Shown: positions 20,536-31,883, numbered from the stretch's first letter. The stretch: DNA of 64,000 bases from Saussurea involucrata (GCA_033807775.1 CM066322.1:17411001-17475000), one strand, 5' to 3'. Program-made: numbers and translations. Notes: generated by a model from the sequence alone, not told the origin.

Positions 20536-21399
20536 ATACTAAACCATGATCAACCACAAACAAAATCTTATGGATCATCATATATCAAGAAACAAATTAC
20601 AAAAAAAAAAAGAAAAGTGGATTTGAAAACGAATGGTTGAATTTTACAGGATTTGAGCCATCTTGGATGCCCACGGTACCGACCAATGAGACAAAGGATG
20701 GAGTGGAGCAACGACGGACATGAAGGAGAGATCGATCATAGATGACGTTCTTTTTATCTGAGAAGGGGGACACATAAGCTAAGGCGTTTTAGGGAAGCGA
20801 TTCACTAGGAGATATGCGATTAAGCGATTCACTAGGAGATATGAAGCTTGATTAAGTAGTTTGGAACTTTGTAGATAAGTAGCGGCAATACATCACCATC
20901 ATTTTATAAATCAATTTAATTTACTGTAATTGCAATAGTAATTGGTTCCAATAATGGGAACGATGGGTCCTTTTGAAAAGCTAAGATGTAGGCGGGGTGA
21001 ATAAAAAGGTTGGAGTCATCGGAGCAATCTCGATGGAAAGATGTCGTCTTTGAATTTGTTGATGGGTGAGGAAAATATATTTATCACTTATAACGTACTA
21101 GATGTATAAGTTTTGTTGTATTTAACTTGCAAATTTTAAAAAGTACAAAATTGTCCTTATAACGAAAGGTATTAAAGTCATTTGGTTACATCAATATTGT
21201 CTTTCTATACTATATATGCAAGCTGGCAAGTTGTTAGTCGTGGTTGTTAAGCTTCTTGATTTAATTAGAGTTAGGTTGTAATAACTTGAGTTAGTTTTTC
21301 ATTTCCTTTCTTATGAAAAAACCGCGGGACAATAATGTCTTTCTAATTATTAGTCGTGTCTGTATTGTAAATTTGTAATAACTTTTCATTTCCTTTTAA
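20536..21399. other. upstream region of the HIPP gene
   Basis: No gene is seen. A 22-bp unit starting AAGCGATTCACTAGGAG is directly repeated near 20797-20842. The stretch 21180-21260 resembles 26370-26460 of the segmental duplicate. Confidence 0.45.
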
Positions 21400-21407
21400 T
21401 ATAAATA
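21400..21407 (+). promoter_or_regulatory. candidate TATA box of the HIPP gene
   Basis: TATAAATA lies about 30 bp upstream of a likely leader start (near 21432), which precedes a splice donor at 21539. The duplicate at 26.4 kb lacks this segment. Confidence 0.5.
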
Positions 21408-21431
21408 TTAAATAGCGCCTCTCTCGATCAT

Positions 21432-21538
21432 CATCATAAATCTTTTCCCGTTCCAGATCCGAACAAATTTTGGGTGGACCAGAATCCGACTCCACGCTGC
21501 TGCCGTCGAGTATCTACAATCCCCTCACAACTTCACAA
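21432..21538 (+). other. 5'UTR exon of the HIPP gene (inferred)
   Basis: A GC-richer leader (CCGTTCCAGATCCGAAC ...) ends at a donor ACAA|GTAAGC (21539). The matching acceptor ATTCAG at 23325-23330 is three bases before the ATG at 23334. The implied 5'UTR intron is about 1.79 kb and contains two MITEs. Inferred from splice-site patterns only. Confidence 0.5.
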
Positions 21539-21937
21539 GTAAGCAGCATTTATGTATTCTTCTTCTTCAACTTGCAATTCTAACTTTATTTTAACGGTAA
21601 CTTCCTGAAATGATCAAAAACCCCATCTCAGTTCTTTTACTTATGATTTTGAATCATGGGGGTTTGTTTATTCTGTTGCGCATTTTATTTGAACCAAATT
21701 TATAGACGATGTAAATTTTGGTTTGATCTAACCTTTTCTTGAACGACTCGATATCTGTTGAGGAATTTGGTTTTTATGCATTGCTGGTGATTTATGCCCA
21801 AATTAAAGTTGTGAGATCTAGACGGTTTAAGTCTTACGTGCTATTCATTCAAGATCATAATTGCGTCGTGTTTGATTTTCCATGGAGAAGTCAAATCTTT
21901 TGATGGGTTGATGTTTGATGCACTCATAATGTCTTAA

Positions 21938-22479
21938 GAGGGTGTTTGGGAGTGCTTTTTTAGTCCAGCTTATTGACTTATTGCTTTTGGAAAAGGAGTT
22001 TTTAAAAAAGTGTTTGGATTAGCTTTTGAGATTATAAAAGTCAATATGTTAATAAGTTATTTTTTAAAAAGTGTTTGGCTTAGCTTATACATGTAAAATG
22101 ACCAAAAAGGACATGCCTTGTTATTTAACCATTTTTCCTTATTTTTAAAATATCTATACAAAAAAAATATTGTCTAAAAATACGATTTTGCTATCAAAAA
22201 GTCAATTGAGAAAAAAAAAAAAACTAATCCAAAGTCAAATGAGAAAAAAAAAACTAATCCATTAGGATGAGGGGCATTTCTGTAATTTTACTATCCAAAA
22301 GTCATTTTCTAATCCAAAAGTCAGGATTATGTGACTTATGAAAAATCACGTTTGTAGGCAAATCCAAAAGCTGTTTCAAAAGCACTTTTGCATTTCCCAA
22401 ACACCCTTTTTAACTTATTGGCTTCTTGAGAAGCCAATAAGTCAATAAGCCCTTTTAAAACACACTCCCAAACACCCTC
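21938..22479. mobile_element. MITE with TAA target duplication (Harbinger/Tourist-like)
   Basis: 542 bp with TIRs GAGGGTGTTTGGGAGTG. The adjacent CTTATTGACTTATTG-type stretches are also inverted. A TAA duplication lies at 21935-21937 and 22480-22482. The paralogous site near 26735 (GCACTCAAGTGCTATTTG) is uninterrupted and so is an empty site. A 3-bp TAA target fits PIF/Harbinger. Confidence 0.82.
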
Positions 22480-22710
22480 TAAGTGCTATTTGTTCAAGAT
22501 CATAATTGATGTTTGAGGTCCTAGTTCACAATAGTGTAGAAATTCAGGTGTAGTTTGTTTAAGATATTTGAAAATACCAAGGAAACCATATCTAAGAATT
22601 GACTTTTGGTTTTCGTTTATTGATCAGATTTGTTATGCAATACCCAAATTTGATTACTGACGATATATAGCCAAATTCTTGATGTTTTTAGTTATAGCGA
22701 CTAAACTTAT

Positions 22711-23023
22711 CACTACTAAACAAATGACCTTTTCCGATGGATTTTCCAGCGAAAATATTTCCGGTGGAATCAACAAAGGCGTTAATCCGTTGGAATCCGT
22801 CACAAATCCGCCATTAGTTTTCTAAAAAAAGAAATTATATATTCTCGTATTCCACTGGATTAAGTGTGTTGGGTTAAGAAAATGGGGAATATTTTACGGA
22901 CGGATTTATCCGCCGGAAAACCCATTTTGTGGCGTGGGAACTTTCAACAGCCTGGAAATCCGCCGCTGATGGCCATTTCCGGCGAAAATATTTTCTTCAG
23001 AAAAAGCTGGCTGTCTTGTAGTG
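22711..23023. mobile_element. CACTA-type MITE
   Basis: 313 bp with ends CACTACTAAA and TCTTGTAGTG (inverted CACTACAAGA), and a 3-bp duplication TAT at 22708-22710 and 23024-23026. GC-rich inverted segments (TCCGGCGG-like) lie inside. CACTA ends and 3-bp targets fit the CACTA/CMC superfamily. Open frames here are by-products. Confidence 0.8.
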
Positions 23024-23333
23024 TATGGTGTTGTTTGATATCTGATTTTCTTTGGAAATTTGAGATTACTTGTTCATCGATTAGTCTGGAATGTGATCCC
23101 ACATATGAATCAATCACCCAAGTGTCATTTTGTTATCTAGGGGTCTAATTACTTTCGATCAAAACTTGCTTAAATGTTTTTTAGTCAAATTGAAGATGAT
23201 TCTGCTGTTATTGGGTACATTTACATTTCGACTTTTGCACCCTTTATATGTCTCCAAGCAAAAAGCTGTTTTTATATGATTACAGAACAATTTGTCATGT
23301 GTTCTGATTGTATTTTCTTGACATATTCAGCAG

Positions 23334-24182
23334 ATGACTCCAACTGTTGATCTTCAAATCCTCTGGTTCCATAACTGCACCGAATGTATAAGTAAGGTCA
23401 AAAAGGCAGTTTGTGGATTTGTTGGTGTCAAATTGGTAGATTTTAACCCTGAAAATGGGAAATTCAGCATCGAAACTACTAGACACCCTGAAGAAATCCG
23501 GAAGGCTCTTCAACGCAAGTTTGCTGGGAGATCTGTCATTCTGTCCAATAGAATCAACCATTCGGATCCGTCCTCTGCTTTGAACAATCCCCATGATTCG
23601 GCCATTCACGGTCCCCTCAATTTTCATGATACGGCACAAGCATTGGTGAAGGAATTTCGTGACAAAGGATTACAGAATGTGGCGATTAAGCAATCGACTA
23701 CCATTAAGATGAACTTTAACGACCAACCATCCACCTCTGGATCAACTACCAATGTTGCAGATTCTCAAGATGGTGGTTATGGATATGTTAATAATGTAGC
23801 GCCACCACCGCCTCCACCACGACGATACGAACCGACTACCTCTGGATCAGCATGGGCATATACGAATGTTCAGGATTCTGATGAAGCTGGTGGTTATGGA
23901 TATGTTAATGCTGCTGCGCCGCCACCTCCACCACGACGACGAAATGTTAATGCTGCTGCGCCGCCACCACCACCACCACAAGAATACGAAGCGACTACCT
24001 CTGCATCAGCAATGGCATATGAGAATGTGGGGGATGGTGGTGGTGGTGGTGGCAATGAAGATATTGGTTATGGATATGGTCCTATTCCTATACCGCAATC
24101 AGCTCAAGGCTATGTTTATGGATATCCTGTTGAATACAACATGGAAGATGACAATTTTCGTGGCTGTTGCCGCATCCTTTGA
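23334..24182 (+). CDS. heavy-metal-associated isoprenylated plant protein (HIPP-like)
   Basis: A 282-residue protein. Residues of about 4-70 form an HMA fold with a CxxC metal site at Cys15-Cys18 (HNCTEC, a variant of the usual MxCxxC) and LVDFNPENGKFSIET as the second strand/turn. The middle (about 140-235) has three repeats of GGYGYVN followed by APPPPPP and RR. A poly-Gly tract and a Tyr/Gly-rich segment follow. The last four residues, CRIL, are a CaaX box (Cys279), so farnesylation or geranylgeranylation and membrane attachment are expected. HIPPs bind soft metals or act as stress/immunity scaffolds; the specific role here is unknown. The start is the first ATG after the inferred intron acceptor. 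There are no internal stops. This is the only host gene in the window that looks intact. Confidence 0.88.
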   Translation: MTPTVDLQILWFHNCTECISKVKKAVCGFVGVKLVDFNPENGKFSIETTRHPEEIRKALQRKFAGRSVILSNRINHSDPSSALNNPHDSAIHGPLNFHDTAQALVKEFRDKGLQNVAIKQSTTIKMNFNDQPSTSGSTTNVADSQDGGYGYVNNVAPPPPPPRRYEPTTSGSAWAYTNVQDSDEAGGYGYVNAAAPPPPPRRRNVNAAAPPPPPPQEYEATTSASAMAYENVGDGGGGGGNEDIGYGYGPIPIPQSAQGYVYGYPVEYNMEDDNFRGCCRIL

Positions 24183-24359
24183 TTTTTATTTTTATGGAGT
24201 GAGCTTTTTATTGTTTGTTTAACCCCTCAATAAACAAATCAAATTTACTTCTTGTTTTCGATACCTTTCACTATTTTTCCTCTCTCCAAGGTTAATTTAT
24301 AGCAGGCATTATGTGTATTGATGGTAGGCTGTAGCAAATTTATATTTTCACAATATTTT
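24183..24359 (+). other. HIPP 3' flank
   Basis: AT-rich 3'UTR-like sequence with AATAAACAAA near 24229-24238 as a candidate poly(A) signal. Confidence 0.4.
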
Positions 24360-24705
24360 GAGTTTTGGACCCAGAAAATCCGGAGAGAGGGAAATTCACC
24401 ATCAAAACTACTAGACCCCCTTGAGAAATCCGGGATGCTCTTCAATGCAAGTTTTGTTGAGAAATTTGTCATTTGAGTCTCTTCTCTACTTTGATGAATC
24501 CATGTAATTCAAGGTCCATTCAATGGCAGAAGCATTGATGAAGGTATCTCGTGGCAAAGGATTACAGAATGTAGAGTATACACAATCGACTACCTACAAT
24601 TACATAAGAGATAAACCAGAGACCGTAATCAAATCAATTGCACCAATGATTGAGCAAAAAACAAAAACCGAATTACCAATTGAGCTTAATCTGAATGAGA
24701 TTTAA
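24360..24705 (+). pseudogene. HIPP relic
   Basis: The stretch 24365-24475 (CCAGAAAATCCGG ... AAATTCACCATCAAAACTAC ... GAAATCCGG) matches the HMA-domain part of the intact gene near 23445-23545. The stretch 24523-24605 (GCATTGATGAAGGT ... AAAGGATTACAGAATGT) matches 23640-23700. The reading frame is broken and the N-terminal HMA start, Pro repeats and CaaX end are missing. It is a degraded tandem duplicate; the remaining short frame 24523-24705 has no domain. Confidence 0.78.
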
Positions 24706-25096
24706 AGTATTTGAGATGAAAAAGGCTCTAAAGAAACACCAATTGTCTCCAAGTCAATTATTTTGTATCTTGGAAGTGATTGTGGATGCACTCAAATTGG
24801 TTATTGAAAAATACAAATTAATCTCATCATTAATTAATGCTGATATAAGCCTTCTTTTTAAGTAAACTATAAATTTAATATTATATTCGATATTTTATAA
24901 ATTTAACATTGATATATTTTTTAAGTGACATTTAATCATATAAAATTATATTTTAACATTTATTATATATTATATGTTTAATTTACTTTTTAATAAACTA
25001 AATTACATAAACAAATAAAACTATTAGAAACATTAAAAAAAAAACTCTTTTTGTGTATAATTATAAACATTTAGTTATTAAATAAAAGTATAACCA
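24706..25096. other. AT-rich intergenic, no gene seen
   Basis: Long A/T runs and no supported feature. Confidence 0.5.
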
Positions 25097-25285
25097 AAGC
25101 AAGTGTAGCCCAGTGGTTCGGTAACATTCTGGGGGGTCAGTGGTGGAAGCCCGTGGTGATCACGCTGAGGTATCCGATCGTGGGCATGCCCTTATGGGTC
25201 GGGTCGTGGGTGATTAGTCTGGGTGACACCCTTAAGTGGAAGCTCGGGATATCCCGGAAAGCGTCCGTGTGTGTTGTCTTTCAAA
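25097..25285 (+). mobile_element. SINE-like sequence
   Basis: A GC-rich island in AT-rich DNA. TAGCCCAGTGG at about 25106 fits the pol III A-box consensus exactly. A weak B-box candidate (GGTGGAAGCCC) lies about 40 bp on. The island ends in TTTCAAAAAAATATATAT, a short A-rich tail. I found no convincing target duplication. It differs from the family at 1200. Confidence 0.5.
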
Positions 25286-25639
25286 AAAATATATATATAT
25301 AAAACCTTCAACTGATTAAAAAGTTTAATGAATTTATTTTAGTATATTATAATAAGATTCGACCTTACCTTAAAAAAAGTAGTTGACGCCAAGCAAGCTG
25401 TCACAAATAATAAATGATTTAAAATCAAGTTATGGTAAAAGAATATTATATGATAGTTTTATTGTTGTTTAATTAAATTATAATGAGGTATTATTTAAAA
25501 TTTGGTTAAAAATAATTGTGAAAAATATGATTTAATTTTTTAAAAGGTAGAGTGCATCTAAAAAATGATGTGAAATATTATATTTACTCGAGGGTGTAGA
25601 TGGGTAAAAATAAGTGAGATTCATGCTTGGACAGTTGGA
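25286..25639. other. AT-rich intergenic, no gene seen
   Basis: No domain, repeat or RNA gene recognised. Confidence 0.45.
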
Positions 25640-26935
25640 CGGTCAGCGACGAGCGCGTGAGAGTGCGTGTAAGAGTTGCTTTCTTGGGATGCAATGCTTG
25701 CTGATGTCATCCATCCTTGAGTGTTCGGCGTAGACTCAACGCCGTTTCGACCAAATATCTGTAGCAATTTCTGCCAACACTTGAAAACCAAAGGGGGTAA
25801 ACTAAAAATACAAGAAGAATTAGATCATCAATTTTGCTTTACCCCCCTGTAATTATCAATTGTTTGCACATGACTGCAGAGATTTGTATAGTTGTTAATA
25901 TACCCCCCTGGTAATCTCTATTTGTTTTAAAGAAGTAAATTGCAATATAAGTCTAAAAGTAATACATTTAACACTCCACTCATGTATTACATCAAAAGGT
26001 TCACAATATTCGATCACGACACAAATAATCACAATAATAAACATGAATTACTTTTTGAGCTTTTAAGAAGAAAATTTGTATAATCATATTTTATTAGTTT
26101 TTAAAAAGAAAATTTGTAAAAAGAGTGTAAGACTAAAAAACCTATTGCTTTAACGGAGAAGATAAATGGAGTTAGTGACAAGGGACCATTTTTAGAATAA
26201 AATGAAAAACCATAAGGATGTTTTTTAGACTTATTAAAGTTAAGGTGCGACTTTCAGACTTTTTAATATACCTCAGGAACCAAAATTAGAGTTTACTCTA
26301 AAATATACTATGTTGGTCCCATTGTCACACTCACCCACCCCGTCCTTAAAAAACCGTCGACCCTTGAGAACAATTGTCTTTCTATATTTGTCGCGGTTGC
26401 TAAGCTCCTGATTTAGAATTTTATTCTTTTATTGTAATGATATTCTGTCGTGGTTGTTAACCTTCAAATGATCAAAAACTCGAACTCCCTTCTTTTAATT
26501 TTGATTTAGAATCATGGGTGTTTGTGTTTATTCTGTTTCGTATTACTCCCATTTTATTGAACCAAACTTATAGACAATCTGAATTTTGGTTTGACCTAAC
26601 CTTTTCATTGTTTTTTTATATATACATTGTGTATTCATTCAAGATCATAATTGCGTGATGTTTGATTTTTGATTTTCTAGAAGGAAATTATATTCGATCG
26701 GAGAAGTCAAATCTTTTGATTGGTTGATGATTGATGCACTCAAGTGCTATTTGTTCAAAATCATAATTGATGTTAAATAGTGAAGAAATTCAGGTGTAGT
26801 TTTTTTAGATCTTTGAAAATGCCAACCAACCCATATCCAAGAAGTGATTTTTGTTTTTAGTTATTGATGCGTTCCTGATGATTCGTTATGAAATACCCAA
26901 TTTAGGGGAAAAAAATTGATCAATTAAAATTCATA
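25640..26935. repeat. segmental duplication, copy 2 (HIPP upstream region and intron)
   Basis: Blocks match, in the same order, 10690-10896, 18751-18966, parts of 21180-21260 and 21600-22625. This copy lacks MULE-2, the hAT-like MITE and the intronic MITE, and has lost the TATA/first-exon segment. No HIPP coding sequence follows; the match ends shortly before the Harbinger element at 27045. Confidence 0.8.
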
Positions 26936-27044
26936 GACAAAACAAGACCATAAACAAAAATCATTGTTTTCACATATGAACATTAAAAACCATCATTATT
27001 TACATGGTCGTACAATTTTGGGATTGAAGATGAGGTGATTATAA

Positions 27045-28937
27045 GGCCTTCCGTAGCGGAGGCGGATTTGTGAGCGGGCTAGGGAGCGGGTAGGCCGGGC
27101 TCCGGTACGGGGGAGCGGGTAGGAGCTGGCGGGTTTGGGAACCCGATTGATCCCGATGGTTTGTTTGTTTTTTAATTTTTTTTTAAATTTTTTTGAAAAT
27201 AATAAACTCCAACGGCTATATGTAAATTTTTTTTAATTTTTTTTTTCAATTTAATCACACTATATATATTAACCCAAACCTCTTATTTTTTCACACCAAA
27301 ATCTCTCAAATTCTCTCAAATTTTCTCAAACTCTCTCAAATTTCATCATGAATCCAAACAAAACACCTACATCCCATCGTAATCGACCGGATACACCGCA
27401 ACCGCAAGAAGACCCGGAGCTTGGTTTCCAAGCGTTTTCACAATTTTCGCAACAATTTCCGCCACAATTTTCGCAACAATTTTCGCAACAATTTTCGCAA
27501 CAATTTTTGCAACAATTTCCCCAACAATTTCCGCAACATATTTCTTACCAATTTACACGTCCCGGTTTGATTCAACAAGGTTTTACTCTGGCCAACTACC
27601 ATCTTCCTTCACCCGCAATCGATCTCGACGACGACATTGTTCCGGAAACCCAACATTCTATCCCGCACACACCACAAACCATCTCCACACAACAATCTAT
27701 CCCGGAACCATCAAACCCGACACCAACGAGAAAAAGAAAAAACAAAAAATATGAAAATAGAGCCGCCAAACAGATGTGGAGTAAAGACGAGGAACTCGCG
27801 TTAGTGTCGGCATGGGTTGACGTTTCGGAGGACCCCGTTGTCGGTAACGCACAAACCGGTGGTAATATTTTTATTGTTATTATTATTATTATTATTATTG
27901 TTATTATTATTATTATTCTTGTTAATATTCTTATACTTGAATTTACATAAATATAGAAAGTTTTTGGACCCAAATCGGGCAAGTGTTCTTTAGTTTTATG
28001 GGTCGCGGAAATTATCGATCACTTCATCAACTCAACACCAAGTTCAACGATCTCAATAAAAGAATAAATTCTTTTGGCGGCATCTACAACAACTTGGTCA
28101 CTAATAGATCAAGCGGAATGAGTGAGGCCGGCATTTCACGAACGGTACCGAGCACAACTTGGGGTTGCTTTCACTCACGAACAAGCTTGGGAAGTCCTCA
28201 AACAATGTCCAAAATGGGGAGCCGTTCCAACGATGACGACAACTTCATCGCGGGGTTCAAAACGTACCAAACCTTCTGATGATGACGATGAAGACGTCAA
28301 CGAGGTCGAGCAACTTCAACGACCCATCAGGAGAAACAAGGCAAAAAAAAACATCAACGAGTAATACGAGCGAGAAATCGAACGAAAGTGTTACTCAGTT
28401 GTTGACGACCATAGGCTCGTTCAACGAGCAGATTGAGGGTACAATGGAGTACAAAATGAAAAAACTCGAACTCGAACGAGATAAGTTGGAACTCGAACGA
28501 GAAATCGAACGAGAAAAACGATATCAACAAGACTTCGAGTTTTTCATATCCTCGCATGATCACCTTTCGGGAGACGCTTTGAGGGCTACTTTAGCGAGAA
28601 AATGGAAAATTAAAAAATATCATAATTTTGGGTAATTTTGTATTTTGTAATTTTTATTTTTTTAGTGTTTTATATTTTATATTTTGTAATTTTTATTTTT
28701 AATGAATGATATGAATTTTTATTTTTATTATTTATCTTATTTTTATTTATTAAAAAATATATAAATATTTTTATTTTGTTAAATAATTAAATGTATAAAT
28801 AAAAGAATTAAAAAAATGAGGTGACAAGAGGGTTTGAGGGTTCCGGTACTCCACTTTAGGGTAAGGAAAGGGTAAGGAGAAAAGCTGATGTGGCGCTGAG
28901 GTGGCATGAGGGTTTGAGGGTTCCAATACGAATGGCC
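27045..28937 (+). mobile_element. PIF/Harbinger element with ORF1 only
   Basis: The ends are GGCCTTCCGTAGCGG and, inverted, GGCCATTCGTATTGG, flanked by TAA at 27042-27044 and 28938-28940. The 1,893-bp interior encodes only a broken Myb/SANT-like protein; the DDE transposase is missing. PIF/Harbinger elements normally encode both a transposase and a Myb-like ORF1, so this is a deletion derivative. GTGGCNNTGAGGTGGCATGA-type sub-repeats lie near the right end. Confidence 0.78.
27348..28635 (+). pseudogene. Myb/SANT-like ORF1 protein with NAM-associated C-terminus, frameshifted
   Basis: Exon 1 starts at 27348 (MNPNKTPTSHRNRPD) with a Gln/Phe repeat tract (FSQQF units, near residues 31-65), then a basic patch and the first SANT helix (MWSKDEELALVSAWVDV). 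An AT-rich intron follows from about 27861. Exon 2 continues with FWTQIGQVFFSF and GRGNYRSLHQLNTKFNDLNK. Frameshifts near 28135 and 28350 move AFTHEQAWEVLKQCPKW and then the coiled-coil end (KLELERDKLELEREIER) into other frames. The protein would bind DNA with the Harbinger transposase in the nucleus. It is dead here. Confidence 0.78.
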
Positions 28938-29169
28938 TAACATTCTAAAAATAAATGACAGTTTCATCCAATATTTCTCTTAACTATTTGTTTTTCTTTT
29001 CTTTTTAACAATTTGTAATATGTTATCCATAATAATTGTTGATAAAAAACTACTTAGACGGGTTTATAAAGTTTGTGTTATTTAGTCGATCTGCAAAAGA
29101 ACGGTCTCTTATTAACCATGTATAATAGAATTATCAAACATGAAAGTAACTAGTCCATCATTTTAAGCA
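28938..29169. other. short spacer before the satellite
   Basis: AT-rich spacer, no gene. Confidence 0.45.
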
Positions 29170-29800
29170 TGAATACAATTTCAGCACCTTCATTGCCTCA
29201 TTTACCTCAACTCATCAAGAAGAGTGTGCAACTCCTACTAAAAGAGAAGTAGAGATTACGAGAACATCAAGAACAGTACTGTGCAACTCCTACTAACAGA
29301 GAAGCATCAAGAACAGTACTGTGCAACTCCTACCAACAGATGGGGTTGAGAATGGGGAAGCAATTAAACTTGTAATTATACCCTTTTATTTAATTATTGA
29401 TCATAAACTATTCTTTACCAAATGTTCTATAAAAAAATTATTATTATTATTGATTATGATATTTTATCTTCACGTACGTAATTCAAATATTATTAAATTT
29501 GGTATATAACTGTATTTAGGTTGTTTTCAGAAAAAAAACTTTATTTAGGTTCAACCAATTATTAGCAATGTTAATCAAGAAGCAAAAGGAAGAGATCACA
29601 GTACAATTTCAGCACCTTCATTGCCTCATTTACCTCAACTCATCAAGAAGAGTGTGCAACTCCTACTAACAGAGAAGTAGAGATTGCGAGAACATCAAGA
29701 ACAGTACTGTGCAACTCATACTAACAGAGAAGCATCAAGAACAGTACTGTGCAGCTCCTACTAACAGAGAAGCATCAAGAACAGTACTGTGCAACTCCTA
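29170..29800. repeat. satellite array, block 1a
   Basis: Start of the satellite. The monomer contains AATTTCAGCACCTTCATTGC, a 40-bp sub-repeat (CTACTAACAGAGAAGCATCA ... GTGCAA, one to three copies), GATGGGGTTGAGAATGGGG and a TTATTATTATTATTG tract. It is interrupted by the Gypsy solo LTR at 29801. Confidence 0.9.
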
Positions 29801-30214
29801 TGTAACGACCCAAAACAAACAAACACGCTAAAATCTACATCTTTAATTTAAAACGCCAAAATGGCTCAACTTGTTCACACTATTTAGATTACAACACAGT
29901 GTTTGCGGAAATAACCCTAAATACAGCTGAGAAAGTCTAACTAGACATAAAGGAAGTTCTTCGATTCCCTCGAAACACAAGCTCCGACCCACATCCGGCC
30001 AAATCTCTAAACGTGCTCTCGACTACTGCTTACCTGAAAAGGTTTTAGTTTTTGAAAAGCGAGGGTTAGACCATGAGGTCTAGTGAGTTCCCTCCACACC
30101 AAGTCACACCAAAAATATCACAGTTTAAACTCAGTTATAAAAAGAGTTTGTATAAATCATAACAAACACACAAAATTGATATGCACACATTGACACATGC
30201 TACTGGCACGTGCT

Positions 30215-30345
30215 AAAGTCACACACACCGTGACAGCGCAATCGGGCACACACCGCCCATGTCACACACACCGTGACAGCGTAAGAGAGAGCATACACGC
30301 TATAGTCACACACACCGTGACAGCGCACCGGGCACACACCGCCTA
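30215..30345. repeat. CACACACCGTGACAGCG repeats inside the solo LTR
   Basis: Three copies of TCACACACACCGTGACAGCG spaced 40-60 bp, mixed with GGGCACACACCGCC units. Confidence 0.7.
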
Positions 30346-31254
30346 TATACGAAACGAATTCATATATTAAATATATCCTGGGACACACCCCCATTCCATA
30401 ACAACGCCAGAGCATGGTCACACACATTTAAATCACACGTATAGTCACACAATTAGTCATCGCTTTAAAATAGAAACAGTTGAAAAACACACCTTTAGAT
30501 AACATCCACACCACACACTTACTCGTCAGTTTTCAGTAGAAGTAATTGAAAAGCACACAGTTAAATATTAACCATGTCACACACTAAGTCTTCAGTTTGT
30601 AATATAAGCAGTTGGAAAATCCACAATTAAACAATAATCTTCAACCACACACTTGTATAAAATTTAGGTTCAGAAAGACTCACCTGAGGTCCTGCTTAAA
30701 AGTCCTTACTCGCACCGATCATCTCTACCCGCTCCTACAATTTAACCCACACACATACCGGGTAAGACACGCTGGATTTTACTGGATTTTATTTCCTTGA
30801 AAACTCTCAGTCGAAAGTACCCAACACTTAAATTTCGAATCCATTTACTTAGTAACGGATCTAATTACTTTGGCCCATTAACTAAATGAAATTTGAATTT
30901 ACTTAACTAAATTCCATGGCCCAAAGTCCAAGATATGGAAATTCAGTTTACATTAATTTAGAGGTGGATTTACTAAACAAATCTCAAATTTTGAAACTAA
31001 TTAAACCATCCACTACCGAAATGTAATTATCAAAACGCCAACAATTTTGATGAAGTCCAAACCTATTCTAAATTAAAAGAATACCAACCCACTAACCAAA
31101 TTCCAATTTTGGTTCCTTCCCACATGAGTCCACGTGACAAAACAATTTAAGTTTGGATCCAACATTCAAAATCCACCGGCCCACTATCATTAAAACTAAC
31201 CACGACCCAATTGATTTTCATAAAGTATCGGAACAGTTGGGGAGCTAAGTTCCG

Positions 31255-31380
31255 GATCACAATCCAACTTCCGGTATGTGTCTTCCGGTATGGGACTTCC
31301 GGTAAGAGACTTCCGGTACACGACTTCCGGTACTTTGTGACTTCCGGTAATTGTAACTTCCGGTATCACCAAGTCCCGGT
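31255..31380. repeat. ACTTCCGGTA repeats inside the solo LTR
   Basis: Seven to eight copies of CTTCCGGTA spaced about 14-18 bp. In element orientation they lie in the promoter-side (U3) half, so they could be protein-binding sites (inference). Confidence 0.65.
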
Positions 31381-31883
31381 ACTCGGCGATTTCGACAGAA
31401 ACTCAACTCCTTCGATTTTAACTTAACCTACAGATTAGCCATGGCATTACCTTCTACTAACACGATCTTTTTACTCCCCATTCTTCTACATTCACAAACA
31501 TAGCTAAAATTACCCTTTTAATAAACTGGTTAGGAGTTAAACCTCTTTAGTGTTAACCTTAATAAAATACCCAGCTAAAACAGGAGAAGAAGAAAAATCA
31601 CAGATTGATTTACCAGCTACTTACTGTAGGAGAAATAATCATGGAGTAAATTTCTTACCAAATCGACCTGCTCCAGATGAAGAAATGTTGCTAACTTTCA
31701 CTGTTCTCCCTTTCACTTCTCAGCCGCCACTCTCACTACAGTACCCTTCAATAATTTTGATAACCTAGGGATTTGAAATTATTTATATCCTCCCTAAAAT
31801 TGCACAAAGAGTCCCTTATTACACTTTCATCTTTTCACATTGGCCACCAACTTTCAACATTTCTAGAAAATTGGGTTATTACA

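Larger units (their letters stand above)
29801..31883 (-). mobile_element. Ty3/Gypsy solo LTR
   Basis: 2,083 bp from TGTAACGACCC to GGGTTATTACA, with a 5-bp duplication TCCTA (29796-29800 and 31884-31888) and no internal region. It shares end motifs and the GCGAGGGTTAGACC ... GGTCTAGTG block with the LTRs at 40942, 47751 and 63048, so it belongs to the same lineage but a different family. It was formed by LTR-LTR recombination of an insertion in the satellite. Confidence 0.88.

Noticed and set aside
22864..23148. 94-codon frame
   Set aside because: Falls mostly within the CACTA-type MITE and has no domain.
30200..30427. Cys-rich minus-strand frame
   Set aside because: Encoded by the CACACACCGTGACAGCG repeats in the solo LTR; low complexity.
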